A stretch of 64,000 bases of DNA, from the NCBI RefSeq assembly GCF_018320785.1, contig NC_054873.1, forward strand, positions 27,184,196-27,248,195, given 5' to 3'. The notes under the pieces were generated by a model. That model was not told where the DNA came from and searched no databases. It saw nothing but the letters and a program-made list of their open reading frames with translations. Source of the DNA: Cheilinus undulatus. Taxonomy: Eukaryota; Chordata; Actinopteri; Labriformes; Labridae. Positions 14,101 to 25,589 of the stretch are shown in pieces. The translations under genes were made by a program, and so were the position numbers. The first letter of the stretch is position 1. Each line of letters begins with the position of its first letter.

Positions 14101-15169
14101 ATTTACTCTGTATAGAGGAATGTCTTAGAGCATTTGTCTGCTGTCACTTTTTAGCGGTGCAAATCGTAGTAAAAAAAATATATTCCTATTTAATTTTTTA
14201 TTAACTAAGATCTGATAGACAGGATTGACTGGCATTTAAAAAGAGGAAAATGTAGCGGGTTTACTCACAGCCCTCTCTGGCGAGGTACAGGTTCCTGGTG
14301 CCTGTTTCTACTTTCACTTTGTTAACTTTGAGTTTGGCAGCATCTTCTCTGCTCACCGCTGCCACAATAAACAGCTTTCTGCCATCCACACGAATGCCAC
14401 CATTCTGCAACAAATAGCTTATGTTACAACAAAGAAATGACACTACATTTACACAAATTACAGGATTTAATACAGTAAAAACATGCATAATTTTAAAATA
14501 CCTCTGCTTCATCCTGTGCTGCAGCTATGCATTTGTCTGCAGCTTCTTTAGTCTTAAACTGAGCAAATGCACAACCTGAAAAATAACAAACCCCAATTTT
14601 AGTCCTTCAAGCAAAAAACACAAGGAAGGTAGTCACACTTGAGTGTTGCTTCTTGACCTTTTGAATGTTCTGTTTCTGGGTGGACAACAATCTTTATGTA
14701 GTTGAGCTCTCCGTAGCGAAGGAGAACTTCCTCAAGACCCTCCTCCTCTGTGTCAAAGGAAAGGTTCCTAAATCAGACAGGAGTAACATGAACAAAAATG
14801 TCAAAGCCACAAATGAACAGAAAACGTAAGGATGATCAAGAGGGACAGAAAGACTAATGAAAGCAGGTGTAGGATCCCGACTCCTGAGAAAAATGATTAC
14901 AAACCTGATGAAAACTGTTCTGCCTTCCTGTACATCTGATGGGAGAAGTTTCTTTGGTGTTTTCTTTTTCACTAGAGATATAAAAATAACAGAAAAGCAG
15001 CTCAAAAGGCATGCCTGTAGCAGATTTTTAATCATTTTCCCCATTAAATGCTGAAATAATGGGAGTTAGAAGAAAATTTTGACCTGTTTGGTCATCATCA
15101 TCCTCCTCATCCTGACTGTCGTCTTCATTGTCACTATCATCCTCGTTGTCATCATCATTATCTTCATCT

Positions 15170-15200
<31 letters not shown>

Positions 15201-16892
15201 CCCCTTCCACACTTCCTTCTCCTCCTTCCTGAGACACATCATCATCATCCTCTTCACTGTCCTGGTCGTCACTGTCATCTTCATCTTCTGATTGAGATTC
15301 CTCTTCCTCCTGCACAGCTGGTTTTGCAGTGACTCTGGGAGAGATTTCCACAAAAGCAAACAGGTGAATTTCTTTTTATTTCCATTTAGGTGGCATATTG
15401 ACTGAGGGACACAAATTCTAGTCCATACTTCCTCTGTTTAGGTGTTGCTTGTGTTGTCTCTTCCTCCTCTTCTTCAGAGTCACTCTCTGTGTCCGACTGT
15501 ATGGTGTTTGTCTCCTCAATATTCTTATTTGCTGACATGCAATAAAAACAGTTATTATACTAATCTTTATGAAGAGATGTTTCTTATAGTGACTATTAAC
15601 AGCCATAAAGTGCTGTGTAGCTCAATGATGGGCAATAAGCAACAAGTAGATGTTATTTATTTTTAGAAGAAAGAAATGGAAACTTGCTTGCAGATGTAGA
15701 TTGCTGTGTGGCCATGAACTTGTCCTTGGGCACAGCCCAGTCGACGGCTACCTGTCGGCCTGTCAATAAATAATACCATAAAATTAGAGACACATCATGC
15801 AACTTTTAAAACGGTTGATTTAGTCCATTATTTAGATATGATAAGTGTTTCTACATTGTATGGATCTCAGTCACTGACCTTTAATCTCCTTTAGGTTCAT
15901 AGCATTAAGCGCTCTTGCAGCCTCAGACACATTTTTAAAAAGGACAAATGCAAAACCTCGCATCTTCCCATCTGTACAAAGAATAAAAGCATAAACATGG
16001 CTAACTCAACAAAAAAAAGAGGGTTACTTTCTGTGAATTACAGGATCCAGTACAGTGTGAATCTTACCTGGTTTGAGAGGAATTTTTGACTCAAGAACGG
16101 TTCCAAATTTGGCAAAAGTTTGCTTCAGATCATCTTCTGAGCACTACAGTCACAAACAAAAGGCAACACAATTAATGAACTACTTTCACAGCACAGTTGA
16201 AATTAAAGTTCAGATTAAAATATTCTTGTGTCACAATTCAGAGCAATGTAACATTCTGTACCTTAAAACTTAGATTCCTTATGATGAGTCTTGACTTTAG
16301 ATTTTTTTTCCTAAAGCCTTTTGTTTTCTGCTCGTTGTCTTTAGGTGGCGCTGTTTCCTCTTGATGTCCTAAATAGAATTTTAGAGATAAGTTATCAAGC
16401 AAATAGCTCTCACAATAGGCATTTTGATTTTCATACTCACCTTTTTTCTTCTTTTCTTTTATTTTCTTCCTGGCTAGTGAAACAAAAAGTTTCTTTCCAT
16501 CGTAATCTTTTATTTCTGTCAAAGCTCGCTGAGCATCTTCCTCCATTGAATATGTGACATAGCCAAATCCACGGCATTTTTCTGCGCCTGAATAAAGCAG
16601 AAAACATAGTTTTGATGTGCATACTTTAATTCAAGTGCAACTACAAACTGACTTGTTCCCAATAACACCGTAAAAAGTCGCTGCACACAAATACTAACAA
16701 GCCAGCTGTGTCGTCAATATAGTCTTTCATTAACTATTTCTAAAGTCATGACAAAATGGAGTGGGATATCTTACCTTTCTCTTTGACGACAAAGCATTGC
16801 TTTACCGGGCCAATTTCTGAGAATATTTCCTCCAGGCGTTCATTTGAAGCTGAAGCTGGTAAAGATTTAACGAATAAGGTTTGCGCAGGCAT
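5161..16892 (-). CDS. rbm28: RNA-binding protein 28 (nucleolar, four RRMs)
   Basis: Nucleolar RNA-binding protein, vertebrate counterpart of yeast Nop4, needed for 60S ribosome biogenesis and found with spliceosomal snRNPs. Twenty coding exons, listed from the start: 16892-16775, 16587-16441, 16368-16262, 16143-16068, 15971-15879, 15759-15688, 15531-15429, 15334-15084, 14971-14905, 14767-14658, 14575-14502, 14404-14269, 11723-11659, 11528-11370, 11174-11025, 10801-10727, 10619-10496, 10334-10196, 8086-7972, 5301-5161. All phases agree and give 773 aa (human about 759). RRM1 is near residues 4-80 (TLFVKSLP), RRM2 117-195 (LIIRNLSF), an acidic D/E region 215-315, RRM3 336-420 (TVFIRNLSF), RRM4 490-585 (RLCVHNLP). 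The linker [19 protein letters not shown] and the tail [13 protein letters not shown] match the family. Intron 6 appears to be GC-AG and the acceptor near 10616-10619 is a CAGCAG tandem. Confidence 0.95.
5302..7971. other. Last rbm28 intron
   Basis: About 2.7 kb between the last two coding exons of rbm28 with no supported gene. A T-rich tract with a following piece reading CCACCAGAGGGCCCTGGCA (about 5967-6060) looks like debris of a hAT-type repeat. The stretch 6460-6920 has several short GC-richer segments but no recognisable gene. Confidence 0.5.
8312..9998 (-). mobile_element. Tc1-like transposon, decayed, interrupted by a second element
   Basis: The left end (AGTGCCTGTAAAAAGTATTC) begins a Tc1-type terminal repeat. 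Minus-strand frames give transposase pieces such as GSIMLWGCF, the conserved catalytic-domain stretch of fish Tc1 elements, and a segment near the amino terminus. The right terminal repeat survives only in part (about 9952-9998) after the insertion at 9402-9949. Several frameshifts and stops make the transposase non-functional. It lies in rbm28 intron 18. The same family occurs at 32335, 40970 and 62550. Confidence 0.8.
9402..9949 (+). mobile_element. Short Tc1-family element nested in the older Tc1 copy
   Basis: Ends read CAGTGCTCAACAAATTTATC on the left and, inverted, CAGTGCTTGACAAATTTATC on the right, flanked on both sides by TA as expected for Tc1/mariner insertion. Length 548 bases. Near the right end a frame from about 9842 reads [20 protein letters not shown], a Tc1-type transposase amino terminus with its helix-turn-helix, so this is an internal deletion derivative of an autonomous element of a different subfamily from its host. 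It must be younger than the surrounding Tc1 copy. Confidence 0.85.
11724..14268. other. Large rbm28 intron 12
   Basis: About 2.5 kb without a supported gene. A segment at about 12640-12830 contains terms such as GTACCGTGCCTGGGC and GTTCCGTACTTGGAC, which resemble non-autonomous hAT-type repeats of fish, but I cannot place ends. A C run lies at about 13757-13765. Confidence 0.4.
15159..15200 (-). repeat. ATC/GAT microsatellite coding for poly-aspartate in rbm28
   Basis: Within the acidic exon of rbm28 an almost pure run of ATC on the plus strand (GAT on the coding strand) encodes about nine consecutive Asp residues, flanked by looser Asp/Glu-rich sequence. The same exon spans 15084-15334. Because the tract is a trinucleotide repeat it can change in copy number without shifting the frame. 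Confidence 0.85.
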
Positions 16893-17180
16893 GGCTGCCA
16901 CAGTTAGCCAGCTAGCTTGCTAGCTAGCTATAATACTTTGAAATTCGCTTCTAGGGCTCAGAAATGACTCACAAATGAGGAAATGTCAAACTACGAATTA
17001 TCACACAATCCCGTTAAACGGAAACACGATATCAAGTGCTCTGTTTTAACACCACAAGCTTGTAGATCAGATCGCATGTTTACATATGTGGGCGGCCATC
17101 TTTAGAACTGAACGGAAACGGCGTCACACCACGCCTTCTGTTCATTCGACCAATGCCGCCGCCTATGGGCTCGGAGGTGT
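16893..17180 (-). promoter_or_regulatory. rbm28: rbm28 promoter region
   Basis: Sequence immediately upstream of the rbm28 ATG. It has a palindromic GCTAGC run (about 16915-16928), a more GC- and CpG-rich patch (about 17090-17175) and CCAAT at about 17150. No TATA box is obvious, as expected for a housekeeping gene. Extent is inferred. Confidence 0.4.
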
Positions 17181-18990
17181 CATGTTTCGGTAACCTCAAG
17201 TTCAGTTCTTACAAAAAGAAGAAAAAAGTTATTTTCTTTTCTTTTATTTGTATAATCCAAATTACAACCAAAAATTTAGATAATGCATAGACAGTTCACA
17301 ACAACGAGAGGAAAGGTGCCAGTCAGTTATACAACATAGAAATAATACAAGAGAATACCAAATCAAATTGAATGGAAATCTGGTATCCAGCTAATTATTG
17401 TGTGCATTGATAAAAATACACTAAGTTTTAAATGCTTGTTTGTTTGAGATTTTTTTCTGCATATGTTTTTATATCATTAAGTAAGAGACCAAAATTGGGC
17501 TTTTTATCAGGCCATTTCATTTTATGGATATGGTTTGGTTGTTCACTATGAATCAATCTGATGAAGGTCTGAATAACGCAAGGTTTGGTAGTGCTGCAGC
17601 AAATCTTTGAATTATGCTGAAGAAGTGTGCTGGAGTGTTTTGTGTTTTGATTGTTAACTTGTTTCTTATTCACTGTCCAGGTCTGCAAAAGAAAAATGTG
17701 CATTTTTGTCGCTTTGATAAATAATTTTAAGTATTTTAGTAAAAATATCATGGTTATCATTTAGGATGGACCCTATTGTTGCTAGCCTTCATGCAGCCTT
17801 CACTGCCTGTATGCAGCACATATTAATATTAAAAACACATTCATGGAAACAAATTAAACAAGAAAATGATCAACCAAGAAAAAACATTCTTCACATTTAG
17901 GTTTAAAAGCTTAACAGTTAAATAAAAAAGGACTTCATCTGCTGTATTGTTTGAAGAGCCATTATAAGATTTAAACAGTCAAACCTAAACCAGTCCAACC
18001 TGTTTTCTGTTTGAGATTTGTCTTCCAGAGAATGGCAGCATCAGAGGAGGGAAGTTAAGCCTCGGGGTGAAATTTCAAGCATTAAGTAGTAGGTACAATC
18101 TCTGTATAATAAATAAGACTGTGCAACAAACAATAAAGAAGATGGTAGTATTTTGTATATCATTCATTGATAAATATGAGAATTTTAGAGAAGGCACTAT
18201 AAACCTTTTTCTGTCTGTAAGCACTAAATGGTACAAAAATGTAAAGTTTTTGATAATGAAAAGTTCAATGATTATAAAATAATGTAAACTTTCACATTTT
18301 TATGTGCTGCTTTAACAATGCAACAATCAGGTTCAGTTCAACATGAGAGCAGATGTAAGGCACTGTACCTCAATATTTCTGAAACACAAACAACATGGTA
18401 TTTTAATGGAGGAATAAAGAGAATTGTCTCCTTTTTTCTTGAAAAACATGCAAAGGGGCTTTTTACCGCAGTCTCCGTTAACTGTAACAATCAAAGTTTT
18501 AACTTTTATACATTTTTAGTTGACAACCATGGATCTCCATATCAGCTAAATCTGAAGTTATTCATTCAGTGGAGAACTGAAGTGGAGAACATGAAGACTT
18601 GTCTAACAGTGCTGAGGAGATCACATTTCACTCACAGAGGGCATCAAAGATCCAGAGGCCAAAACCTGTCAGTGACTGTTTTTACAGCCAAACTTACAGA
18701 ACATTTGACTTTCATAAGTGTTTGAGGATAGAGAGTGCAAACTGAATATCTTTGGTTTTTTGCACTGTTGTTCCCAGTAGTACACTTGCAAATATCGTTG
18801 ACTTACTCAATTTGTCTGCCTGCATCGTAAATCGACCAACTAAACTTTTGCGTAATTAGTAAAATATTCAAGTATTAGATCTCTCTCAGAGTAGGTAGTT
18901 TCAGCAACATTACCACATTTAAACAAACATTTGACATCAAACAGAACAAAAAGTTCAGTTATTATGGCATTGTGCTTCAAAGAAATCATC
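17181..18990. other. Intergenic DNA between rbm28 and the DUF829 gene
   Basis: AT-rich, no protein similarity in any frame. The part next to 18990 probably contains the 3' untranslated region of the minus-strand DUF829 gene. A 135-codon open frame at 18318-18725 lacks any recognisable domain and is probably chance. Confidence 0.4.
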
Positions 18991-21900
18991 CTACAGTTTG
19001 GCCTTCAGTGGGGAGAAGTGGAGTGAGTTTAAAAACATGTTGAGGGTTGTCAGATACTCCTGTGGGTGCCGTTTCAGGTGACCTGCATGTGTTGAATCCT
19101 CCCATTTTTTTGCCGTGATGTCTATGCCACGCTTCCGCAAGTGATCTATCATATCCTCCATGACTTGTGGGTCACTCAGTACGTCGTTCTCACAAAAGAA
19201 AAACAAAGCAGGAGCGGTGACGGGCGTATTCCAAAATGCTTCAACCCCTGCATTGAAGTAGTCTATGGTTTGACGTTTGAATGTGCCAAAGTAGAACAAG
19301 CTGGCATATTTTACCAGTGGCTCCAAACGAGGGATCAAAGTTTTGCCAAGACCTGTAAAGAGAGAATAAACACATTTTATTAATATGTGCTCAAAAAAGG
19401 CTCTTGATCATTCCTGTCAGTTGAAGAGTAAAGATGCAATTGTGGACCAGTGAACACGAATGTGAAGAAAACATGAATGCTATGTTCAAAGTGTACTGAC
19501 CTGTAGCCATTCTGTCCACAGAGCCCACCACCAAGCTATCATAAACCTGGCCTTTGATCCTCTGAGTGAGAGCCTGATATTTCTGCTTGTCCTTGGATAC
19601 ATTTACCAGCAGCTGAGCAAATGTGTAGCCACCAATAGAAAAGGCATGGACAAGCAGCGGGCGGGACACAAAGCGATCACTGTGGAGTAAATCCAGCAAC
19701 CTCTTCCCATGCTCAAGACCCCAGCGGGGCCACAGGAACTCTTTAGCCTGGAGTCAAACAAGCACAAACCTCTCGTCATAAACAGAAATGCTGATAATTC
19801 ATAGAAGCACAGTGAATTTATTCCTCAAATACATGAATAATGAAGAAAACATCTAAATCAAAAGAAAGGTAAAGGCCTCTGTCTACAACCGCCATTTTTT
19901 TTTATCAGGGCAGCATTAAATCTTAATACAGCACCAATGAAATCAAGCATTTTTGCACTCAGTGTCCTGAGGGGAAAAAGGCAGGACTTCTGAAATTAGC
20001 TTTGCCATCAATAATGGGAGGAGGAGGGGGGTACTAAACTTGGTTTCATGTTTCTGCAGGTACAATACCCAGGTCCAGAGCTGCTAATGTCAGGGCAGGA
20101 TTCCTTTTCATTATATTCATGTTTTCTTGGTGATATTTCCTTAAATAAGGAAAAGTATTAACCACACAGAGATATTTAAAAAAAAGACTTGATGGATATA
20201 ACCAAGGAAAGTAAATGTAGACATTTATAGTCTAGTAACAATAACCAGCAGTAAGAAGCACTCTGAAACTGTGGTTATGGGCACTACCAGCACAAAAATT
20301 TGACTATTGACACAGGCTGTAATGACTGTTAAAGTTTGAGTTTTACAGGACAGATGAACAAGCTGATACTTCTTTCTGTTTGTTTTTTTATTTGGATCCA
20401 AACCAAAAGGAAAAATATTTACAGGCATATAGAAATGTACATTTAGAATATAGAAAAGCACCACAGTCTGTACAAGCCATTACATTTGGAGAGAGAATAA
20501 AAAATGTATTTTAAACAAATCAAGAAGGTTTAAGTATCCATTAAACTTTACAATAATTTCTGCTGAACAAAATAAATATCCGCCACAACACATCAAAACA
20601 ACAGGTTAGGATTTAAAAACTGCAAACAAATATGCGCATAGTGTCTTACAATAGTGTTCTATATGATAGATAGGTTTTTATGTTAGTCAGTAATAGTGGT
20701 AAAGAATTTCATGTCTTCATTGCTCTGTACTCTATTGTACATTTCATGAAATTGGTGTTTGCTTTGGGTAGAGAAGTGTTAAAGTATTGATTCAGGCACC
20801 ATTTAGGCACCAGTGACATAAATTAAGTATTAATTTAGTACCTGTATCAAAAAAACCATGATAGCCAACCCTTGTTGCCAGCAGTAATGAAGCAGTCGCC
20901 TTGCCCTCAACCTTTAGCAAACTGATACTACGGTGCATGCTGTTGATGTTAGTGTCATACGGACACTGTAGTGCCAGTCATGCTCCTTGTTTTGTATGAG
21001 CTGCTTAAATCTTTTTTGCAGCATTAGCTCATACTATTTGACAATTATCAAGCTGTCAGAGAACAAGAGTATTCAAACAAGTTTTAAGTCAGAGGTGAGG
21101 AATTTTCTGAATCTCCTTACTACAGATTAAGATTTGAGCAAAGGTTTACTTAGATCAGTGGTTCTCAACCTTGGGATCGGGGCCCCCTTTGGGTCCTCCA
21201 TCATAGGACTGGGTTCAAAAAAATCGATTCTCCAATTCAGATTGATTTCTTTTTTTAATCTGATATTGATCCAAAAAAAGTCAAAAGATCAATCTTTTAA
21301 TGTATGCCTTTTATAGTACACACCTCACAGACAGCAGACAGACAGATCAACATTAAAGCACCACACTGTATGCACTATGTCTGACAATGTGACTGTTACT
21401 ACTTCTACCACATTATAAGCTTCAGTGTAATTATACATCATGGACTTTATCAAACTTAGTCAAAAATAATTTATCAAATTTACTTATATTTATTTATTTA
21501 CCAACAAGAGTTTCAACTTGGACATGCAATAAGTGACTTATCTCTGTAAAAACAAATATAGTGGAGCCTGGCAGCGCTGCTGAAGGAACCTCCAAATTTG
21601 ACTGTATTATGGTTTTAAACACTACAGATACAGAGAAACTGGACAAAAAGACCATATCCAGGATGGGCCACATAGAGGTAAAAAGGTGATGTAAATATTA
21701 CTAGTTTAGGGTCAATTTTTATTGCAAATCCTGAAATTTTTAATAATGTTCCTAGTTAGAACATTCTTTGTACTATTTCCAACTTAAGTTCTCTGAGAAT
21801 TTCTTAAATGTAGAAGCAACATAGGTTTTTTACTAAACTGTCCCTACATGAATCGATATTGAATCGAAGCAAATTGAATTGAATCGAGAATCGAATCGGG

Positions 21901-24431
21901 ACCTCGAGAATCGGAATCGATTCGATTCAATTCAGGAAATCAGTGGCAATACCCAGCCCTTCACAATCGCTTACAAATTTCTCCCAGTATGAGACATAAA
22001 ATGAATCCTCAAACCTCACCTTTGTGTCTGAAATGTAAAATTTCTGTTGGAACCTTTTTTCATTGTGTGGCTCTTTCCTAAAAGGCATACAGGATAGACA
22101 TTCTACAAGATATGGAAAAAATATCTGGTAAGGTTTTGGATTTGAATCCTCTTTCTTTACTATTGGGATACCGAAGCCAAGATGCACTTGTTGATACCTG
22201 CTCAAGCAGACTTTATGATATCCTCATGTATGCTGTAAGGAAGAACATTTTCTTGTCATGGATAAATCATAAACCACCTTCCAAGGCAAACTGGCATAAG
22301 ATAATCAGGGACTAGTTTCCCTTAGAATACCAGACCTGTTTAATTCATTCTACAAAAGGGCGCTTTTTGAAAACATGGACTCCATACCTTCGTTTCTCCA
22401 ATTCCACTGTTGCTTCAAGCAACTACTTTGCTTGTCTGACCATGGACACTGCCCCTGTGAACTGAAATGTACTTTTGATTTATCTTTCCTTATTGGTATT
22501 TTGATTTGTGCACTTTTTATGTTTATTACTCTTGCCCATAGTGATTGTATGGACCAATGTCCCACTAAGCTGTTCTGATTTTGTTCTTTCCTTGTTATTT
22601 GTAAAAGGACAACGACAAAACTCAATGAACATACTTGAGAAAAAAAAATTACACTGTTGCCACTTTACACCAATTTTGTCAAACTCTAACCCCTTTTCAT
22701 TATTTTTTCCCACCAATTTTAACACATTTTTGCCATTTAACACCTATTTCTGTCAGATTTAAACTCTCTCCACCATTTTTTTCTGCCTGTTTTTGCCACT
22801 TCTAAACCAATTCTTGCCACTAAAGCTTAATGTTGCCTCTGTTGGCCAACTATTACTACTATTAACCCCTATTTACCACTTTTTACGCCCATTTTTTTCC
22901 TACATTCCACCTTAAGATATGCCCATTTTTGCTAGTTTAACCAATGTCTGCCAATATCTGCCTATTTTTTCCTTTCTCAGGTAACCCTTTTTGCTAGTTT
23001 TTTTTAAATCAATTTTTTATTCCATTTCACCAAATTTCAACCCATTTTTTCCAATTTAAAGGCATTTCAGCCACTTTTTAACTCCCTTTTACCACTATGT
23101 ATGCCCATTTTTGCCACTTTAACCCTTTTTTGCCATTTATATCTAATTTTTGCCATTTCTAACCCAAATCAGCTACTTTTAAAATCCAATTTCACCGCAT
23201 TTTCCACCATGTTTTTGCCATTATTAACCCATTGTATCAATTTTAAAACCTATTTTTGTTTTTATTTTTTTCACAAAGGGCATTTACATTTATAAGAAGG
23301 CTATTTACTACACAAATGATGATAAAAAGATATTTTTTATTTGATCAGAATGGTTATTTTTTCAGGTTAAATATGAAATATGGATATCATAACTTAACTT
23401 TACATAGTTTTGTTGGCCTCCATGGGCCCCCAGATTGGCTAGGTGCCAGAAAGCTCTTTCATTTATCCCCATTATGGGCAGCCTCGTCTGAACATGACTA
23501 CTCTAAATTGTGCATGGCTGTGTTCAACCACCTTCAGGTACAGTGGGGGTCCCCGATCTCTGGCACCTTTATTTTGAGGGTCATGGGCTGAAAAGGTTAA
23601 GAACCCCTGACTTAGATAAATCCCATAGTACTATTGAGTAAGAGCAATATTACATTTAAGGTCATGCTTTAGTACTGAATATCAGCATCAGATGCTGATA
23701 TTGAGTACAACGGCACACCCTGTTACCATGCAGTAATATGATTGTAACACATAAATTATGTGCTGTTTACTCTTAAATGTATGTTATCAGCACTTACCTC
23801 ACTCTCCACAACAAGCACATCAAAGCCGGTGTTGAAGTAGATTTCACAATACTTGGCCAAAGCTTGGGGGCGAGATCCCAACCACGGCAACATCACCATA
23901 AGAGGTTTATGTTCTTCAGAGGCTTGGCTCTGGCATCCTGGGACCGGGGATGCTAACTCCTTCATATATAAAGTGGTATTCTTGCTGAGTCGCTGGGCTG
24001 TAATGCCTCTACTTAGGGCTATCCTGCCCAACATGCCGATATTTGCTGCTGTTAGGCTAGTCAAGGTGATGATAGGAGTGTCTGCAGATGGAGGAGTCAA
24101 GAAAAGGAAAAAATACCATCATATAAGTCTATAGTTTTAAAGGCAGCCAGCAACACATCCTCCCATTTGCATACGAAAGCATTATGGCTAAATAGCGCCA
24201 ATTGTGTAACACGCCTTGTTGTTTCGCGTCAATTGTAAACTTAAGCTAACTCTAAATCTAGACTAGTTGACAAAGACGTTCCCATAACCTCAGCGTGTAT
24301 TTACTCCTGTAAACGACGCTAAACTTAACGTAAACACACGAACATACTTCATAGAGTTAAGTCGCTGACATACCGGTAGCTACATTCCTGCTACATTTAA
24401 GGAGGTTCAAACTGGGGCAGTGTATACACAT
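18991..24431 (-). CDS. DUF829 / TMEM53-like alpha/beta hydrolase
   Basis: Member of the DUF829 (TMEM53) family; biochemical substrate unknown. Four coding exons from the start: 24431-24374, 24081-23798, 19747-19501, 19352-18991; phases agree and give 316 aa. An alpha/beta-hydrolase fold is suggested by MVMLPWLGS early on, the nucleophile elbow HAFSIGGY (Ser about 151), the acid in FFCENDVLSD (Asp about 253) and the histidine in STHAGHLKRHP (His about 285 or 288), so the triad looks intact. TMEM53 itself is a nuclear-envelope protein acting on BMP/SMAD signalling, but this is a different member and its location is not shown by the sequence. The gene sits between rbm28 and prrt4, where I know of no counterpart in mammals. 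Intron 2 is about 4 kb and holds a complete hAT-type element. Confidence 0.88.
21205..21960. mobile_element. Inverted-repeat MITE nested in the hAT element
   Basis: Left end AGGACTGGGTTCAAAAAAAT and, inverted, right end AGGGCTGGGTATTGCCACTG share the core AGGnCTGGGT. Near each end are repeated ATCGATTC/GAATCGAT motifs. No transposase frame. Family not identified. Confidence 0.55.
21961..22320 (+). mobile_element. L1-type LINE fragment (end of ORF2)
   Basis: A plus-strand frame reads SPLCLKCKISVGTFFHCV, matching the C-terminal cysteine/histidine region of fish L1-type ORF2 proteins, followed further on by IFLSWINHKPPS and ANWHKII, also typical of that tail. Only a few hundred bases are left and the frame is broken, so this is an old truncated copy carried within the hAT element. 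Confidence 0.7.
22630..23250. repeat. Degenerate minisatellite, unit near TTTTTGCCACTTTTAACCCA
   Basis: Repeated variants of TTTTTGCCA followed by a T-rich spacer and AACCCA occur some twenty times in tandem with drift in unit length (roughly 20-36 bases). The same unit, inverted, makes up 58385-58860. It is the internal filling of the hAT element. Confidence 0.85.
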
Positions 24432-24990
24432 GCTGAAAGGACATCATAGCTAGCTTATTTAGCATATCAGTTTAAACGTTGCCGTCTAAACTTGAAGTAT
24501 TTCGTCTCGTTAATCATCGTCTACTTCTTGTTTTCAGGCGGTTTGCTTTTGCATAATAATCTCATATACTTCATTCTGTTCATAAACGGAGTGACTTACC
24601 AGTCCAGTGATGCTCCTGTCAAGCACATGGAGAACAGTAGAGTAAAGGTTAGCCTACTAGTTAAGGACAAATCATCTGTCAACAACGTCAGTGTTATTCC
24701 TGTGTTGAAACTTATCGACCAGTCTGTCCTCCTCTGGTTCCCTCCTCTGCTTCTTCAGCTGAGGAGGAGTGTGCTAACCTCAGTTGACTGTCAGGGGGAA
24801 TCTCAGGCGAACTGCTGCCCTCCTTCGGAAATTAGCAATACTTGCCTCGAATACAAATTAGGGCTACTTGACACGAAAACAGAGGAAATGTCAACCTAAC
24901 CCCAGCCACGCAAGTGATAAAAGAGAGAAGCACGGTAACATAGTCTGGAACAACACCAGTCTAACCCGTATGTAAAACAGAAGTGGGATA
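24432..24990 (-). promoter_or_regulatory. Upstream region of the DUF829 gene
   Basis: Contains several CpG dinucleotides compared with the flanking AT-rich DNA. A plus-strand open frame of 135 codons at 24492-24899 starts only 60 bases away in the divergent direction, but it has no recognised domain; I treat the stretch as promoter/5' untranslated DNA. Confidence 0.3.
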
Positions 24991-25589
24991 TTACGCAACT
25001 AATGTTTGGCACGGAAGTGTTAACACTGCTCCAGACCTAACTTCTTCTATTAATATGCTCTATGTTTTACTATGTTTCACTCATGTAACAACAGAGGGCT
25101 CTCTGTCTGCCTGTTTGTCTCAGCAGTGCAAAAAGTGGAGCCCCAAGAATATAGCACTGAAGTAAAACAGAGTAACTAAAATTAGAATTATAATGATAGA
25201 AAAAAACCTACAACTACAGGTCTAAAACTCTACTTAAATAAAGGGCAATTAATTAAAAGTTTACTAAAAGTTGTTACATTAGTTCTTGAAACTAGAAAGT
25301 TGTGATTTTTCCTTCATGCATAAATAGAATGGAATATGAATCTCCAAATAGATTATTTAATTAGAGCCACACACTGAAAACATTACCTTTCTTAATTCTC
25401 ATGAAAATCATCTGGTACCACTAAGACAGACAACTGACTAGTTTCACAGTGTTGACGGAAAGATTGCACATCATATTTATGTCATTCTTTGCTTAATTTT
25501 GTGAAGAACAATACTTGCCCTTAACTGGTGGCCAAGGAAGAGCAGGGGGCAATCCACCTTGAAGTACTGATGTCCCAAAAAAAATTAAA

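Larger units (their letters stand above)
21156..23609. mobile_element. hAT-type non-autonomous transposon with exact 8-bp target duplication
   Basis: The left end reads CAGTGGTTCTCAACCTTGGG and the right end is its inverse-like GGTTAAGAACCCCTG, the classic hAT-Charlie type termini. The same eight bases ACTTAGAT flank both sides (21148-21155 and 23610-23617), so both boundaries are certain. The 2454-base element has no transposase. Inside it carry a second inverted-repeat element (21205-21960), a piece of L1-type LINE (21961-22320), and a long degenerate minisatellite (about 22630-23250). It lies in intron 2 of the DUF829 gene. Confidence 0.92.

Noticed and set aside
15079-15291. Hydrophobic plus-strand frame rich in Ile
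   Set aside because: Antisense shadow of the poly-Asp exon of rbm28.
18318-18725. 135-codon plus-strand frame between rbm28 and the DUF829 gene
   Set aside because: No domain or splice structure; probably chance in AT-rich DNA.
22630-23250. CRISPR-like array
   Set aside because: Units vary in length and sequence with no unique spacers; a degenerate minisatellite in a eukaryotic genome.
24492-24899. 135-codon plus-strand frame with a signal-like hydrophobic start, divergent from the DUF829 gene
   Set aside because: No recognised domain, no splice partners, composition like the surrounding promoter/5' DNA; likely chance.
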